Of a DNA stretch of 64,000 nucleotides, positions 1 through 8,086 are shown one piece after another. The notes below the pieces were generated by a model. It did no database searches. It was given only the letters and a program-made list of their open reading frames with translations, and had not been told where the DNA came from. The first letter of the stretch is position 1; every line of letters starts with the position of its first letter. The position numbers were made by a program, and so were the translations under genes. Origin of the DNA: CAZGMJ01 sp964526785 (GTDB taxonomy: Bacteria; Planctomycetota; Phycisphaerae; Sedimentisphaerales; Anaerobacaceae); NCBI GenBank assembly GCA_964526785.1, contig CAZGMJ010000003.1, forward strand, positions 62,001 to 126,000, read 5' to 3'.

Positions 1-317
1 CCTTCCACTACGGTTACCCTGTCCCACGTCTCGCCTTTGTCGACGGATCGATGGACGCATGTGCGGCTGTATGACGACCCGGGTCCAAAAATGTCGTGGG
101 ATGCCAGATACCGGCCGTCCGGCAGAACCGCAATGGCGGGCGAACCGATGTACTTTCGGGACCGGGCGGGAATATGGTCAATGATTGTGCCTGGAACCAT
201 CGAATGATCCGCAGCGGCAGCCTGCAATGGAGCTACCGGAATGGCAACCGCTGGCAACAGGGTGCCGACGATGGCAAAGGCCAGCGTACATTTTTTGATA
301 TGACAATGTGTTGGCAT
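1..317 (-). CDS. Secreted sialidase/BNR-repeat protein, N-terminal part (runs off the left edge)
   Basis: Reading the minus strand from ATG at 317 gives an open frame to the window edge (about 105 residues). It begins with a signal peptide: a short basic start, the hydrophobic stretch LAFAIVGTLLPAVAIPV and an Ala-rich cleavage region. The mature start carries IPARSRKYIGSPAIAVLPDG followed by an Asp-box-like SVDKGETWDR, the usual opening of the six-bladed sialidase propeller (exo-alpha-sialidase or BNR family). A purine-rich GAGGG lies eight bases before the ATG. Family proteins act outside the cytoplasm on glycans, but the catalytic residues lie beyond the window, so substrate and activity cannot be judged. 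The frame is missed by a minimum-length search because it is cut by the edge. Confidence 0.75.
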   Translation of the reverse strand, partial: MPTHCHIKKCTLAFAIVGTLLPAVAIPVAPLQAAAADHSMVPGTIIDHIPARSRKYIGSPAIAVLPDGRYLASHDIFGPGSSYSRTCVHRSVDKGETWDRVTVVE

Positions 318-629
318 GTTTCTACCCTCTTGTTCTATTTCTACTTGCGATGGTTCACCCGAGGAATAGCTAACTGCTGCAACGGGTAACCGGGCATGAT
401 TGTAGCCCGCGAGGCGTGTGAAAACAATGGTCGATTGAACGACGCATGGGCGAGGACGCGCACAGACAAATGCGACGAGTCAAGCAGCCACATGGAAAAA
501 AGGGTCGGCGACAGGTAAGAGTATGTTCAGGCATCCAGAACAGGCCGATAATGTGCGTTCGATGCAAAAGTGATGGGGCTTCGAATCGTCATTTCGCAGA
601 TTCCCGGAGCTCGCCGAGAAAGCGCCGTA
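318..629. other. Intergenic stretch upstream of the sialidase-like gene
   Basis: It lies between the end of cheX and the start of the sialidase-like gene, both on the minus strand. No convincing coding frame, terminator or strong promoter is visible. Short open frames here have no ribosome site and no recognisable protein sequence. Confidence 0.5.
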
Positions 630-1103
630 TCAGTTGCGGCACCGATATGCTACTGCAACGAGCATCGGTCGACCAGCCAAACTCGCGTTCAAATCCACTT
701 GCGACATGCCGTCCCCCAGTGCGAGGCGGATGTGCTTTCCACTGACAACCGAGGGGATGGATATCTTCATATCCGGTGCGAAGTCTTCCATCCGGGACTT
801 GAAACCTCCGGCCAGAATATTGGTGATTTCCCCATACGCATCATGCAACTCCGCCTGCTCGACCGGCTCATCAGGCTCCATCATCAGCATCGCCCGTACC
901 ATTTTCTCGACGCTCGGGCGGCCGCACAGAACCGAGAATGCCCCCTGCATGCCGCCCGTAAACGTTATGGTGCAAATCATGGGGGATTCCTCGTCATCCC
1001 CCTGCCTCTCAGTCGCCCTCTCTACGGGCATGGGTATCATCGTCTCAAATGCCTCGCGCGTGCTGTCCCAGATGTAGTCTTCTATTAGCGCTGATTCAAC
1101 CAT
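630..1103 (-). CDS. cheX: CheX-type chemotaxis phosphatase domain protein
   Basis: The 157-residue product carries the CheC/CheX/FliY phosphatase signature D-x3-E-x2-N-x21-P exactly (DAYGEITN, then Pro after 21 residues). In this family the Glu and Asn attack phosphorylated CheY-type receiver domains. It is a single-copy CheX-like unit, predicted cytoplasmic, with no signal or membrane segment. The ATG at 1103 is preferred over a GTG two codons upstream. No other chemotaxis or flagellar gene is nearby, so it may dephosphorylate a receiver encoded elsewhere. Family assignment is good; the partner is unknown. Confidence 0.85.
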   Translation of the reverse strand: MVESALIEDYIWDSTREAFETMIPMPVERATERQGDDEESPMICTITFTGGMQGAFSVLCGRPSVEKMVRAMLMMEPDEPVEQAELHDAYGEITNILAGGFKSRMEDFAPDMKISIPSVVSGKHIRLALGDGMSQVDLNASLAGRPMLVAVAYRCRN

Positions 1104-1411
1104 GGCCACCCCATTGAGCTATCCATCCACGAAAGTCGAACGATTCTGAATGTTTCTGTCGGCATAATTGGCGGGCTTCTTTTGTCCGGCAGCGTGCACC
1201 GGCAGACAGCAATCGCCCGCATCTGACACGGTTGAATACCCTCAGACCGTATATATATCGGCCAGTTGTGCCCTTCAGTCCCTATTGTCCGATATTACGG
1301 CCTCTTTGGCCCTGCAAACGCTACTTGCGCTCGATAGGAGGCCGAACACCTGCGAATCGGGCAAAAAAGGCAATTATGGCAAAAAAGTTATTGCCGATAG
1401 GGCCTTTGACG

Positions 1412-1440
1412 ATTATTATAGCTGGCTTGGCTATAATGAT
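1412..1440. repeat. Inverted repeat, 11-base arms with one mismatch
   Basis: The arms at 1412-1422 and 1430-1440 pair, the inner eight bases (ATTATAGC and GCTATAAT) perfectly, around a seven-base loop. It is AT-rich and not followed by a T-run, so an operator or processing site is more likely than a terminator. Confidence 0.5.
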
Positions 1441-1603
1441 TGAACGCTGCCAAAGCTCAGTTGCAGATTTTTGAGACGAAGACAATGGCTTTGATGAGAT
1501 TAGCGAACCGTGCAGAGTAAGGCTCACCAAGTGATGACGGTGGTATTCTGCACATGTGGTAGCTTGGAGCTTAGTGGCTTTGCTTCAACGCCGAACGGCG
1601 AAC

Positions 1604-1769
1604 GAGGTTGTGTTGGACCGGAGGCAGATGATGTAGCTTAGGACAGACTACAACCTCTGTTTGATGTCGGCATACCGCGAGCCGGTCTTGCACAGGGCGC
1701 GACCGAAGGTTGCCCCAGGCAAGCCAAGACGCGGGTTGAAGTGGAGACTTTTGGGTTTCCACTTTTTTT
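1604..1769 (+). ncRNA. Candidate structured RNA ending in an intrinsic terminator, upstream of nusA
   Basis: GAGGTTGT at 1604-1611 pairs with ACAACCTC at 1650-1657, enclosing a 38-base internal region. A second hairpin TTGCC-CCA-GGCAA lies at 1710-1722, and the terminator-like stem at 1739-1764 closes the element. No matching protein frame exists. It could be an independent small RNA or a nusA leader with an attenuator; nusA is often autoregulated through its leader. It does not match the signatures I know for SRP RNA, 6S RNA, tmRNA or RNase P. It is a structural inference only. Confidence 0.3.
1739..1769 (+). terminator. Rho-independent terminator-like hairpin before nusA
   Basis: AAGTGGA (1739-1745) pairs with TCCACTT (1758-1764) around a 12-base loop, and the descending arm runs into a tract of T. 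It lies about 65 bases before the nusA start, so it would either end an upstream RNA or attenuate the nusA-infB-rbfA transcript. Confidence 0.6.
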
Positions 1770-1835
1770 ATTCGACGATACACAGTACGTCGGACTTTGA
1801 ACAAGCAAATAGTGCCGGATTAGAGAGAACAGACG

Positions 1836-3059
1836 ATGAATCAGGAATTGCTACGGATTGTAGAGAACATCGCACGCGACAAGAACATCGACAAGGAGTC
1901 CATATTTGTAGATCTTGAAGAAGCGATGATATCTGCAGCGCGGAAGCATTTCGGCGAACCCGAGAGCGATATTGTTGTGCATATCGACCGCGGCACGGGT
2001 GAAATCAGCGCTTTTCGCGATGAAGTTCAGATCGACATCAAGCAACTCGGCCGTATTCCCGCCCAGACGGCCAAACAGGTTATGATACAGAAGATTCGAG
2101 CTGACGAGCGAGACAGCATATACTCCGAATTCGTGCAGCGCAAAGGGGAAATCATCAGCGGCACGGTGGTGCGGTACGAAGGCGGGACACTGATCGTCAG
2201 CCTCGACCACTGGACCGAGGGCTTCATGCCCAAGGGCGAGCAGATTATGGGCCAGACGCACCGACCCGGCGAGCGCGTCCGATGCCTCATCATCGACGTT
2301 AAGGAAACCGCCAGCCAGGTGAAGATTATTCTCTCACGAACCCATCCGGATTTCATTCGCCGGCTCTTCGAGTTGGAAGTGCCTGAAATAGCCGAGAACA
2401 TCATCGAAGTGAAGGCGCTGGCACGCGAAGCGGGCTATCGAACGAAGGTGGCGGTTACTACGTATGACGACAAGGTGGATCCTGTCGGAGCATGCGTGGG
2501 CGTTCGCGGCAGCAGGATCAAAAACATCGTCGATGAGCTCGGCGGTGAAAAGATCGACATTGTGCGATGGAATGATTCGTCGCAGGTGCTCGTTGCCAAC
2601 GCCCTGATGCCCGCACGCGTCAGCGAGATAGCGTTGTGCTTCGAACTCGGACGCGCGACGGTGGTGGTCGACGAAGACCAGTTGAGTCTCGCTATCGGCA
2701 AACACGGACAGAATGTCCGGTTGGCCGCCCGTTTGAGCGGCTGGGACATCGATATCCTCACGCCCGAGGAGTACAACCAGGGCATCGAACGCCTCACTGA
2801 GTGCGTCAAGGGCGTCGAGGGGGCCGATGATACGACCGTGGACAAGCTTATAGCACTGGGCGTCATTTCCGTACTCGATCTGGATGACGTGGGCGTCGAA
2901 CCTCTGGTCACCGAACTGGGTGTGGAACAGGAACTTGCACGGAGGCTGGTGCAGGCCGCCGGTGAAGTCGCCAAGGAGCTTTCCAGCGAAAACGAACAGC
3001 AGAATCAGGTCGAAGACGTCCTGAGCAAGGAAAGCGACGCGGTTCAAGATGATGCCTGA
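1836..3059 (+). CDS. nusA: Transcription termination/antitermination protein NusA
   Basis: 407 residues. The N-terminal RNA-polymerase-binding domain begins MNQELLRIVENIARDK, followed by an S1 domain (about 110-185) and two KH domains (about 200-330), including the motifs GACVGVRGSRIKNI and SLAIGKHGQNVRLA. A helical tail with a DDTTVDKLIALG segment resembles the helix-hairpin-helix repeats of longer NusA proteins. NusA binds elongating RNA polymerase and modulates pausing, termination and antitermination. It heads a block with infB and rbfA, the conserved bacterial order, but without rimP before it. ATG 1836 fits the canonical N-terminus; the upstream ribosome site is weak (GAGAGAAC). Confidence 0.97.
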   Translation: MNQELLRIVENIARDKNIDKESIFVDLEEAMISAARKHFGEPESDIVVHIDRGTGEISAFRDEVQIDIKQLGRIPAQTAKQVMIQKIRADERDSIYSEFVQRKGEIISGTVVRYEGGTLIVSLDHWTEGFMPKGEQIMGQTHRPGERVRCLIIDVKETASQVKIILSRTHPDFIRRLFELEVPEIAENIIEVKALAREAGYRTKVAVTTYDDKVDPVGACVGVRGSRIKNIVDELGGEKIDIVRWNDSSQVLVANALMPARVSEIALCFELGRATVVVDEDQLSLAIGKHGQNVRLAARLSGWDIDILTPEEYNQGIERLTECVKGVEGADDTTVDKLIALGVISVLDLDDVGVEPLVTELGVEQELARRLVQAAGEVAKELSSENEQQNQVEDVLSKESDAVQDDA

Positions 3060-3113
3060 CGCAGCGGTTCTTCGGCTGAACACGTTAGCAACAATGTGAA
3101 TTAGGTACAACAC

Positions 3114-3127
3114 AGGAGGCTTTTTTG
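3114..3127 (+). promoter_or_regulatory. Ribosome-binding site fixing a TTG start for infB
   Basis: A perfect AGGAGG (3114-3119) is followed after five bases by TTG (3125-3127). No ATG or GTG in frame lies nearby, and the encoded start (ASTRVYKLAKELG) is the expected IF-2 N-terminus, so TTG is the initiation codon. Confidence 0.85.
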
Positions 3128-5869
3128 GCTTCAACACGAGTTTACAAACTGGCCAAGGAGCTTGGGGTCAAGAGTTCTGCAATCGTGAACAAGTGCAAGG
3201 ACGAGGACTTACCGGTCAAGAATCACATGTCGGTCATCTCGGCGGGTCTGGCGGCGACCATTCGTGAATGGTTCAGCGAGGGCGAGAACGTTACGACAGT
3301 GGAGACCGCAGGAAAGGTGGACCTCGAGAAGGTTCGCGTCCGCAAGAAGCCCAAGCGAACGCCTCCCAAGAAGAAAGCCGCTCAAGCGGAAGCGCAGCCG
3401 GCCGCTGAAGAGGTGGAAACCAAAGCGGAGGAGGCCGAAGAACCTGAGGCAGCGGCACCTGAGGTTGAAGCAGCCGAGCCGGCACCGCCCAAGACGGAGA
3501 AAGCAAGGAAAGTCGCCGAGGCGCCGACCGAGCAGGCTCCTGCAGTTGAAGAACCGGCTCAAGAAGAGGAAGAGAAGCCGACAGAAGAGTCGCCTGACAC
3601 GACAGAACCCCAGGCAAAACCGACCCCCAAGACTGAGCCCGAAGTAAAGAAGAAACCCTCCGAAGCGAAGAAGGAAGAAAAGCCAAAGGAAGAGCCAATC
3701 GTACCGGTCGGACCGATCATGGACAAGCCGGAACCGGCCAAACTCAGCGGGCCGCAAGTGGTTCGAATCGAAGAGCCTGAACCGATACGACCGTCCCGAC
3801 CACGGTCCCGTCCTCGGTACGATGCTCCGATCACCCAACCATTGATGCCCGGCATTGAGCCAGCTGCCTCCGGCCCTTCAACCGGTAAACGCGGTGGGAA
3901 ACGCAAGGATCGGACCCATGGGCGCAGAAAAGACGATAAGGCTGCCGGCCCTGCCGGCAAAGGCAAGCGTGGCGGCAAGTGGCGTCAGCGAGATATCGAG
4001 GAACGGAAAGCCCGTCTCAGCGCAGCCGGCGGCGAGGGACTGCGTCTTCGACCGACACGCCGCGTGACCTCCAAGGCTCAGCGAGAGGCTGCGTCGAAGC
4101 GTCGCCCGAGCAAAGCAACGGTAAGCGAACCGGTAACGGTCAAAGACCTCTCCGCTGCCCTGGCGGTTAAAGCCTCGGAGATTATCGCCAAACTTATGCA
4201 ACAGGGCGTAATGGCAACGGCCAATCAGGCAATCAGCAACGAAGCGGCCGAACTGATCGCCCTCGAGTTTGACGTCGAACTCGAAGTGGTACAAAAGGCC
4301 AGTCTCGATGAAGAGATTCGCGAGGAATTTGAAAAGCGCGAACGCAAGAACCTCAAGAAACGTTCGGTTGTGGCCGCGATGCTGGGCCACGTGGATCACG
4401 GCAAGACCAGCCTGCTGGACAAGATACGTTCGACGCAGGTTGCAGACGGCGAGGCCGGCGGCATTACTCAGCACATAGGTGCATCGCAGATTACGTTCGG
4501 CGGAAAGAAAGTGACATTTCTGGACACGCCCGGCCATGAAGCGTTCACGGCTATGCGGACCAGAGGGGCCAACATGACGGACGTCGTTGTTCTCGTAGTG
4601 GCGGCCGACGACGGTGTCATGCCGCAGACGGCCGAGGCTATCGCCCACTGCAAGGCAGCCAATGTACCGATTCTGGTCGCGCTGAACAAGATCGATCTTC
4701 CAGGTTGCGATATCAACCGGATCTATGCTCAGTTGGCCGAACATGAACTGGTTCCCACCGAGTGGGGCGGCGACACCGACGTCGTGAAAACAAGTGCGAC
4801 AACCGGGGAAGGCGTAACCGATCTGTTGGAGCACCTCGACCTGATGGGTGAATTGCTGGAGTTCAAAGCCGACGACAGCATTCCCGCAACAGGCTGGGTG
4901 GTCGAAGCAAAGATGTCCTCCCAACGGGGACCGACGGCCACGCTTCTGATAAAGGAAGGCGTTCTGAAAAAGGGGGATGTGGTCCTTGCGGGCGAGGCGT
5001 ACGGGCGAGTCAAACAGTTGCGAGACAGCTTCAGCAACATCATTAAGAAAGCGACAAGTTCCACGCCCGTGGAAATCATCGGACTCAGCGACGTGCCTCA
5101 GGCGGGTGAGCGATTCTACTGTCTGGAGGATATCAACCGCGCCAAGGCTGTTGCGGAGGAAACCCAGGCCCAATCCCGCGAAAGTTCGCTCGCCGAACGA
5201 ACGCAGGTAACGCTGGACAATCTGTTCAGTCAGATTGAGGCGGGCAAGGCTGAGACGCTCAATCTGATCATTCGGGCGGATGTACAGGGTTCGGTGGACG
5301 TATTGAAGAAGTACCTTTCGGATCTCAGCACCGAAGAAGTGAAAATCGCCATCCTGCACGCCGCTCCGGGCGGCATAACCGAAGGCGATGTCGTGCTCGC
5401 AGAAGCCTCCAACGCGATTATCATCGGGTTCAATGTGGTGGCGGATGAGCAGGCCAGTCGCACCGCCGAAGCATGCGGAGTGGAGATTCGCCTCTACAAC
5501 GTCATCTATCGCATTACAGAGGACCTGCAGCAATCCATGGTCGGCATGCTCGCACCGGAAGAGAAAGAGGAAAGCCTCGGCCGTGCCGTGGTCAGGCAGA
5601 CTTTCAAGATCTCGCGCCTCGGCACCGTCGCCGGTTGCTACGTCACCAGCGGCGTGGCCGCAAAACGAGCCAAAGCCCGTCTGATACGCGATAACGTGGT
5701 TATCAAGGACGACTTGCACATCGAAACACTCAAGCACTTCAAGGACGACGCGCGTGAGGTCAAGACCGGCCTGGAGTGCGGAATCAAGATCGCCAAGTTC
5801 GACGACATCAAGGTGGACGACGTGCTGGAGTTCTACGAAATCGTCAAAGTAGCGAGAACCCTTTCCTAA
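3125..5869 (+). CDS. infB: Translation initiation factor IF-2
   Basis: 914 residues, TTG start. Layout: an IF2_N domain (VYKLAKELGVKSSAI), a long low-complexity region rich in Glu, Pro, Ala and Lys (about 65-310), a second IF2_N-like domain (VTVKDLSAALAVKASEI), then the GTPase core with G1 GHVDHGKTS, G3 DTPGHEAF and G4 NKID, and finally domains II-IV. IF-2 is the GTPase that places initiator tRNA on the 30S subunit and promotes subunit joining. Long charged linkers are common in large bacterial IF-2. It is 65 bases downstream of nusA and 14 bases upstream of rbfA. Confidence 0.98.
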   Translation: MASTRVYKLAKELGVKSSAIVNKCKDEDLPVKNHMSVISAGLAATIREWFSEGENVTTVETAGKVDLEKVRVRKKPKRTPPKKKAAQAEAQPAAEEVETKAEEAEEPEAAAPEVEAAEPAPPKTEKARKVAEAPTEQAPAVEEPAQEEEEKPTEESPDTTEPQAKPTPKTEPEVKKKPSEAKKEEKPKEEPIVPVGPIMDKPEPAKLSGPQVVRIEEPEPIRPSRPRSRPRYDAPITQPLMPGIEPAASGPSTGKRGGKRKDRTHGRRKDDKAAGPAGKGKRGGKWRQRDIEERKARLSAAGGEGLRLRPTRRVTSKAQREAASKRRPSKATVSEPVTVKDLSAALAVKASEIIAKLMQQGVMATANQAISNEAAELIALEFDVELEVVQKASLDEEIREEFEKRERKNLKKRSVVAAMLGHVDHGKTSLLDKIRSTQVADGEAGGITQHIGASQITFGGKKVTFLDTPGHEAFTAMRTRGANMTDVVVLVVAADDGVMPQTAEAIAHCKAANVPILVALNKIDLPGCDINRIYAQLAEHELVPTEWGGDTDVVKTSATTGEGVTDLLEHLDLMGELLEFKADDSIPATGWVVEAKMSSQRGPTATLLIKEGVLKKGDVVLAGEAYGRVKQLRDSFSNIIKKATSSTPVEIIGLSDVPQAGERFYCLEDINRAKAVAEETQAQSRESSLAERTQVTLDNLFSQIEAGKAETLNLIIRADVQGSVDVLKKYLSDLSTEEVKIAILHAAPGGITEGDVVLAEASNAIIIGFNVVADEQASRTAEACGVEIRLYNVIYRITEDLQQSMVGMLAPEEKEESLGRAVVRQTFKISRLGTVAGCYVTSGVAAKRAKARLIRDNVVIKDDLHIETLKHFKDDAREVKTGLECGIKIAKFDDIKVDDVLEFYEIVKVARTLS

Positions 5870-5883
5870 GAAGATCAAAGACC

Positions 5884-6297
5884 ATGACAACGCGAAGACA
5901 GCAAAAGGTTGCGAGGGTCGTAAAAGAGGCTGTCAGCGACGCGATCGCCAATCATCTCAGCGATCCTCGTATCGAGGGTTTTGTCAGCGTAACCCGGGTG
6001 GAGATGGCGGCCGATCTGCGAAGCAGCGACGTCTATCTCAGTGTCTTCGGCGCGAACGAAGCGGCACAGCAAAAGACGCTTGCGGCCATCGGTCATGCCA
6101 AGAGGCGGATCCAGTCCCTCGTGGCCGGCAGGCTGCACAGCAAGTTTTGTCCCACCCTGCGATTCTGCAGAGATGAGCAATTCAAGAAGACACTGGAGAC
6201 AATGAATCTCATCGATCAGGTCGCAGACGAGATTGATGATGACGAAGACCACCAAAGGGACGACGGCTCGTTCGATGGGGAGGCGGATCAGTTTTAG
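5884..6297 (+). CDS. rbfA: Ribosome-binding factor A
   Basis: 137 residues starting at ATG 5884 (MTTRRQQKVARVVKEAVSD). It has the single KH-like RbfA fold: the helix with ISDPRIEGFVSVT-type core (here LSDPRIEGFVSVTRVEM), the strand DVYLSVFG and the region AAIGHAKRRIQSLVAGRL, followed by an acidic tail (DEIDDDEDHQRDD). RbfA assists late 16S processing and 30S maturation. It is the standard third member of the nusA-infB-rbfA block. The open frame extends upstream into infB, but the internal ATG matches the family start. truB and rpsO, which often follow, are not present here. Confidence 0.95.
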   Translation: MTTRRQQKVARVVKEAVSDAIANHLSDPRIEGFVSVTRVEMAADLRSSDVYLSVFGANEAAQQKTLAAIGHAKRRIQSLVAGRLHSKFCPTLRFCRDEQFKKTLETMNLIDQVADEIDDDEDHQRDDGSFDGEADQF

Positions 6298-6333
6298 CTC
6301 GGCCCGGATGCAGATGGCTAGCGCGAGGCTCAT

Positions 6334-7131
6334 ATGAAGGACAGCAAGCAATACTCATCAAAGATTCAGAAACTATACCGTTCTCTCAAGCGAAAGTCTT
6401 CGAAGGTGGACAAACTCTACTTCGAAGAACCGGCCGACGCTGTCGTATATGCGGTCCTTGCCGAGCATCTAACGGAGAAGGACACACAATCGGCCATGAA
6501 GCGATTCGACGACTACTTCGTTGACCTTAACGATCTTCGTGTGGCCCGCGCCGAGGAGGTTATCGATCTAATCGGCAAAGACACGCCGGAATCTCGCGCT
6601 GCAGCGGCGGCACTATCAACACTGCTGGGGGGAATCTTCAACAAGTACCATCGGATGAGTATGGATGCGCTCAAGAAGATCGGCAAGCGTCCCGCCAAAG
6701 CCAGTCTTGAGAAAATGGAGGGCGTGAGCCCGTTTGTGGTCGATTTCTGCATGGTGACGTCATTACAGGGACATGCCATCCCTCTGACCAAGACCATGCT
6801 CGAGTATCTCAAGGAAAACGAACTGGTGTATCCGGAGGCTACCGAACGCGAGGTAGAAGGCTTTTTGGCCAAACAGGTTTCCGCCAAAAACGGGTATGAA
6901 TTCTACGTGTTGCTGCGGGAAGAAAGCGAATCCAAATCGAAGAAGAAGACCCGCAGACAAACCAAGAGCACGGGGCGAAAGAGCACTACCAAAAAGAAAC
7001 CCACAAAGAAGAAGAGGACCAAGACGACGCAGAAGAAGACGGCCCGTCGCAAAACGTCCAGGAAGGTCGCGAAACGCAAGTCCACTGGAACGACCACAAA
7101 GAAGACCAAAAAGAAAAAGAAGAAGAAATGA
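6334..7131 (+). CDS. Endonuclease III-like (HhH-GPD fold) pseudoenzyme with histone H1-like Lys-rich tail
   Basis: 265 residues. Residues about 30-195 can be threaded onto the endonuclease III family: the opening helices, then MEGVSPFVV at 128-136 in place of the helix-hairpin-helix LPGVGRKTA, then HAIPLTKTML at 147-156 in place of the AVDTH loop. By that alignment the catalytic Lys becomes Phe134 and the catalytic Asp becomes Thr152, and the four cluster cysteines are absent, so glycosylase/lyase activity is unlikely. Residues 197-265 are almost entirely Lys, Arg, Thr and Ser in KKK/TKK repeats, like bacterial H1/Hc1 tails or topoisomerase C-terminal tails. Inference: a DNA-binding nucleoid or repair-accessory protein. 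It lies 36 bases after rbfA and 48 before hisG, with a GAGG before the start. The fold assignment is by eye. Confidence 0.6.
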   Translation: MKDSKQYSSKIQKLYRSLKRKSSKVDKLYFEEPADAVVYAVLAEHLTEKDTQSAMKRFDDYFVDLNDLRVARAEEVIDLIGKDTPESRAAAAALSTLLGGIFNKYHRMSMDALKKIGKRPAKASLEKMEGVSPFVVDFCMVTSLQGHAIPLTKTMLEYLKENELVYPEATEREVEGFLAKQVSAKNGYEFYVLLREESESKSKKKTRRQTKSTGRKSTTKKKPTKKKRTKTTQKKTARRKTSRKVAKRKSTGTTTKKTKKKKKKK

Positions 7132-7179
7132 GCAAGCGTGCGGCAATTAACGCAGGTTTGACCAGTCCACAGGAGTAGC

Positions 7180-8055
7180 ATGTCAGAAAAGAAATTGAAA
7201 CTCGGCATACCCGCGGGGAGTCTACAGAAGGCAACCATTGCACTGTTCGACAAAGCAGGTTTCCACATACGGGACAGCGAACGCAGTTATCTGCCCAAGG
7301 TTGACGACGAGGACCTTCGGCTCACTTCTCTGCGAGCGCAGGAGATGAGTCGCTACGTGGCGGACGGCGTTCTGGATGCAGGCATAACAGGCTACGACTG
7401 GGTCGTAGAGAACGGTTCGGACGTGGTTGAAGTGTGCGAGCTTACATACAGCAAGCGCACCCGCAATCCCGCCAGATGGGTCCTCGCTGTGCCGAATGAA
7501 TCAGAGGTGACCCAGCCGGAGCAGCTTGCCGGCGGCATTATCGCAACAGAACTGGTCAATGGCACGAAGAAGTACTTCGAGAACAAGGGGATTGACGTTC
7601 AAGTCGAGTTCAGTTGGGGCGCCACTGAAGTGAAAGCCCGCCTCGTGGACGCCATCGTGGACGTCACGGAAACAGGTCGTTCGCTGAGAGCCAACGACCT
7701 GCGAATTATCGATACCGTCATTACGTCGACGACTCGCTTTATCGCCAACAAGGAGGCCTGGGCCGACGACTTCAAACGCAAGAAGATCGAGAACATAACG
7801 ATGCTCCTGCTGGCTGCGATCGAAGCGGAAAGCAAGGTCGGTCTCAAGATGAATATCCCGAAGGGAAACCTCCAGTCCGTACTGGACCTCCTGCCGGCGG
7901 AAAAGAGTCCCACGGTGTCGGAGCTGGCGGACAACGAATACGTGGCCATCGAGGTCATCATTGAGGACAGGATTGAGCGTTCGCTCGTCCCCGCCCTCAA
8001 GCGAGCGGGAGCTTCCGGGATAATCACCTATCCGCTGAACAAGATCATCCATTGA
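7180..8055 (+). CDS. hisG: ATP phosphoribosyltransferase, long form (HisG_L)
   Basis: 291 residues, the length of the long-form enzyme. It catalyses the first step of histidine synthesis, joining ATP and PRPP. Visible features: KLGIPAGSLQKAT at the N-terminus, DAGITGYDWVVENG, the PRPP-loop region VDAIVDVTETGRSLRAN, and a C-terminal PII-like regulatory domain from about residue 215 (LKMNIPKGNLQSVLDLLP to GIITYPLNKII), which carries the histidine feedback site in the family and makes HisZ unnecessary. A GGAG ribosome site precedes ATG 7180. No other his gene is nearby. It ends convergently with the next minus-strand gene, with no clear terminator between. Confidence 0.95.
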   Translation: MSEKKLKLGIPAGSLQKATIALFDKAGFHIRDSERSYLPKVDDEDLRLTSLRAQEMSRYVADGVLDAGITGYDWVVENGSDVVEVCELTYSKRTRNPARWVLAVPNESEVTQPEQLAGGIIATELVNGTKKYFENKGIDVQVEFSWGATEVKARLVDAIVDVTETGRSLRANDLRIIDTVITSTTRFIANKEAWADDFKRKKIENITMLLLAAIEAESKVGLKMNIPKGNLQSVLDLLPAEKSPTVSELADNEYVAIEVIIEDRIERSLVPALKRAGASGIITYPLNKIIH

Positions 8056-8086
8056 GCCGATACCGTGCTGGGATCGAGCGTGGCGA

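Larger units (their letters stand above)
1104..1835. other. Non-coding region between cheX and nusA; rimP absent
   Basis: About 730 bases with no plausible gene on either strand. In most bacteria rimP sits directly before nusA; no RimP-like protein can be read here. The region holds an AT-rich inverted repeat (1412-1440), a set of GC-rich hairpins (1604-1722) and an intrinsic-terminator-like hairpin (1739-1769), each listed separately. A nusA promoter must lie here or just past the terminator, but no clear -35/-10 pair was found. Confidence 0.6.

Noticed and set aside
1604..1769. SRP RNA, 6S RNA, tmRNA or RNase P RNA
   Set aside because: The characteristic sequence signatures of these RNAs were looked for and not found; only general hairpins support an RNA here.
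2334..3137. Antisense open frame over nusA
   Set aside because: Caused by codon bias on the opposite strand of nusA; no start signals.
3878..5890. A 670-residue open frame antisense to infB
   Set aside because: It is a shadow frame of the highly conserved infB coding sequence, with no ribosome site and no recognisable protein features.
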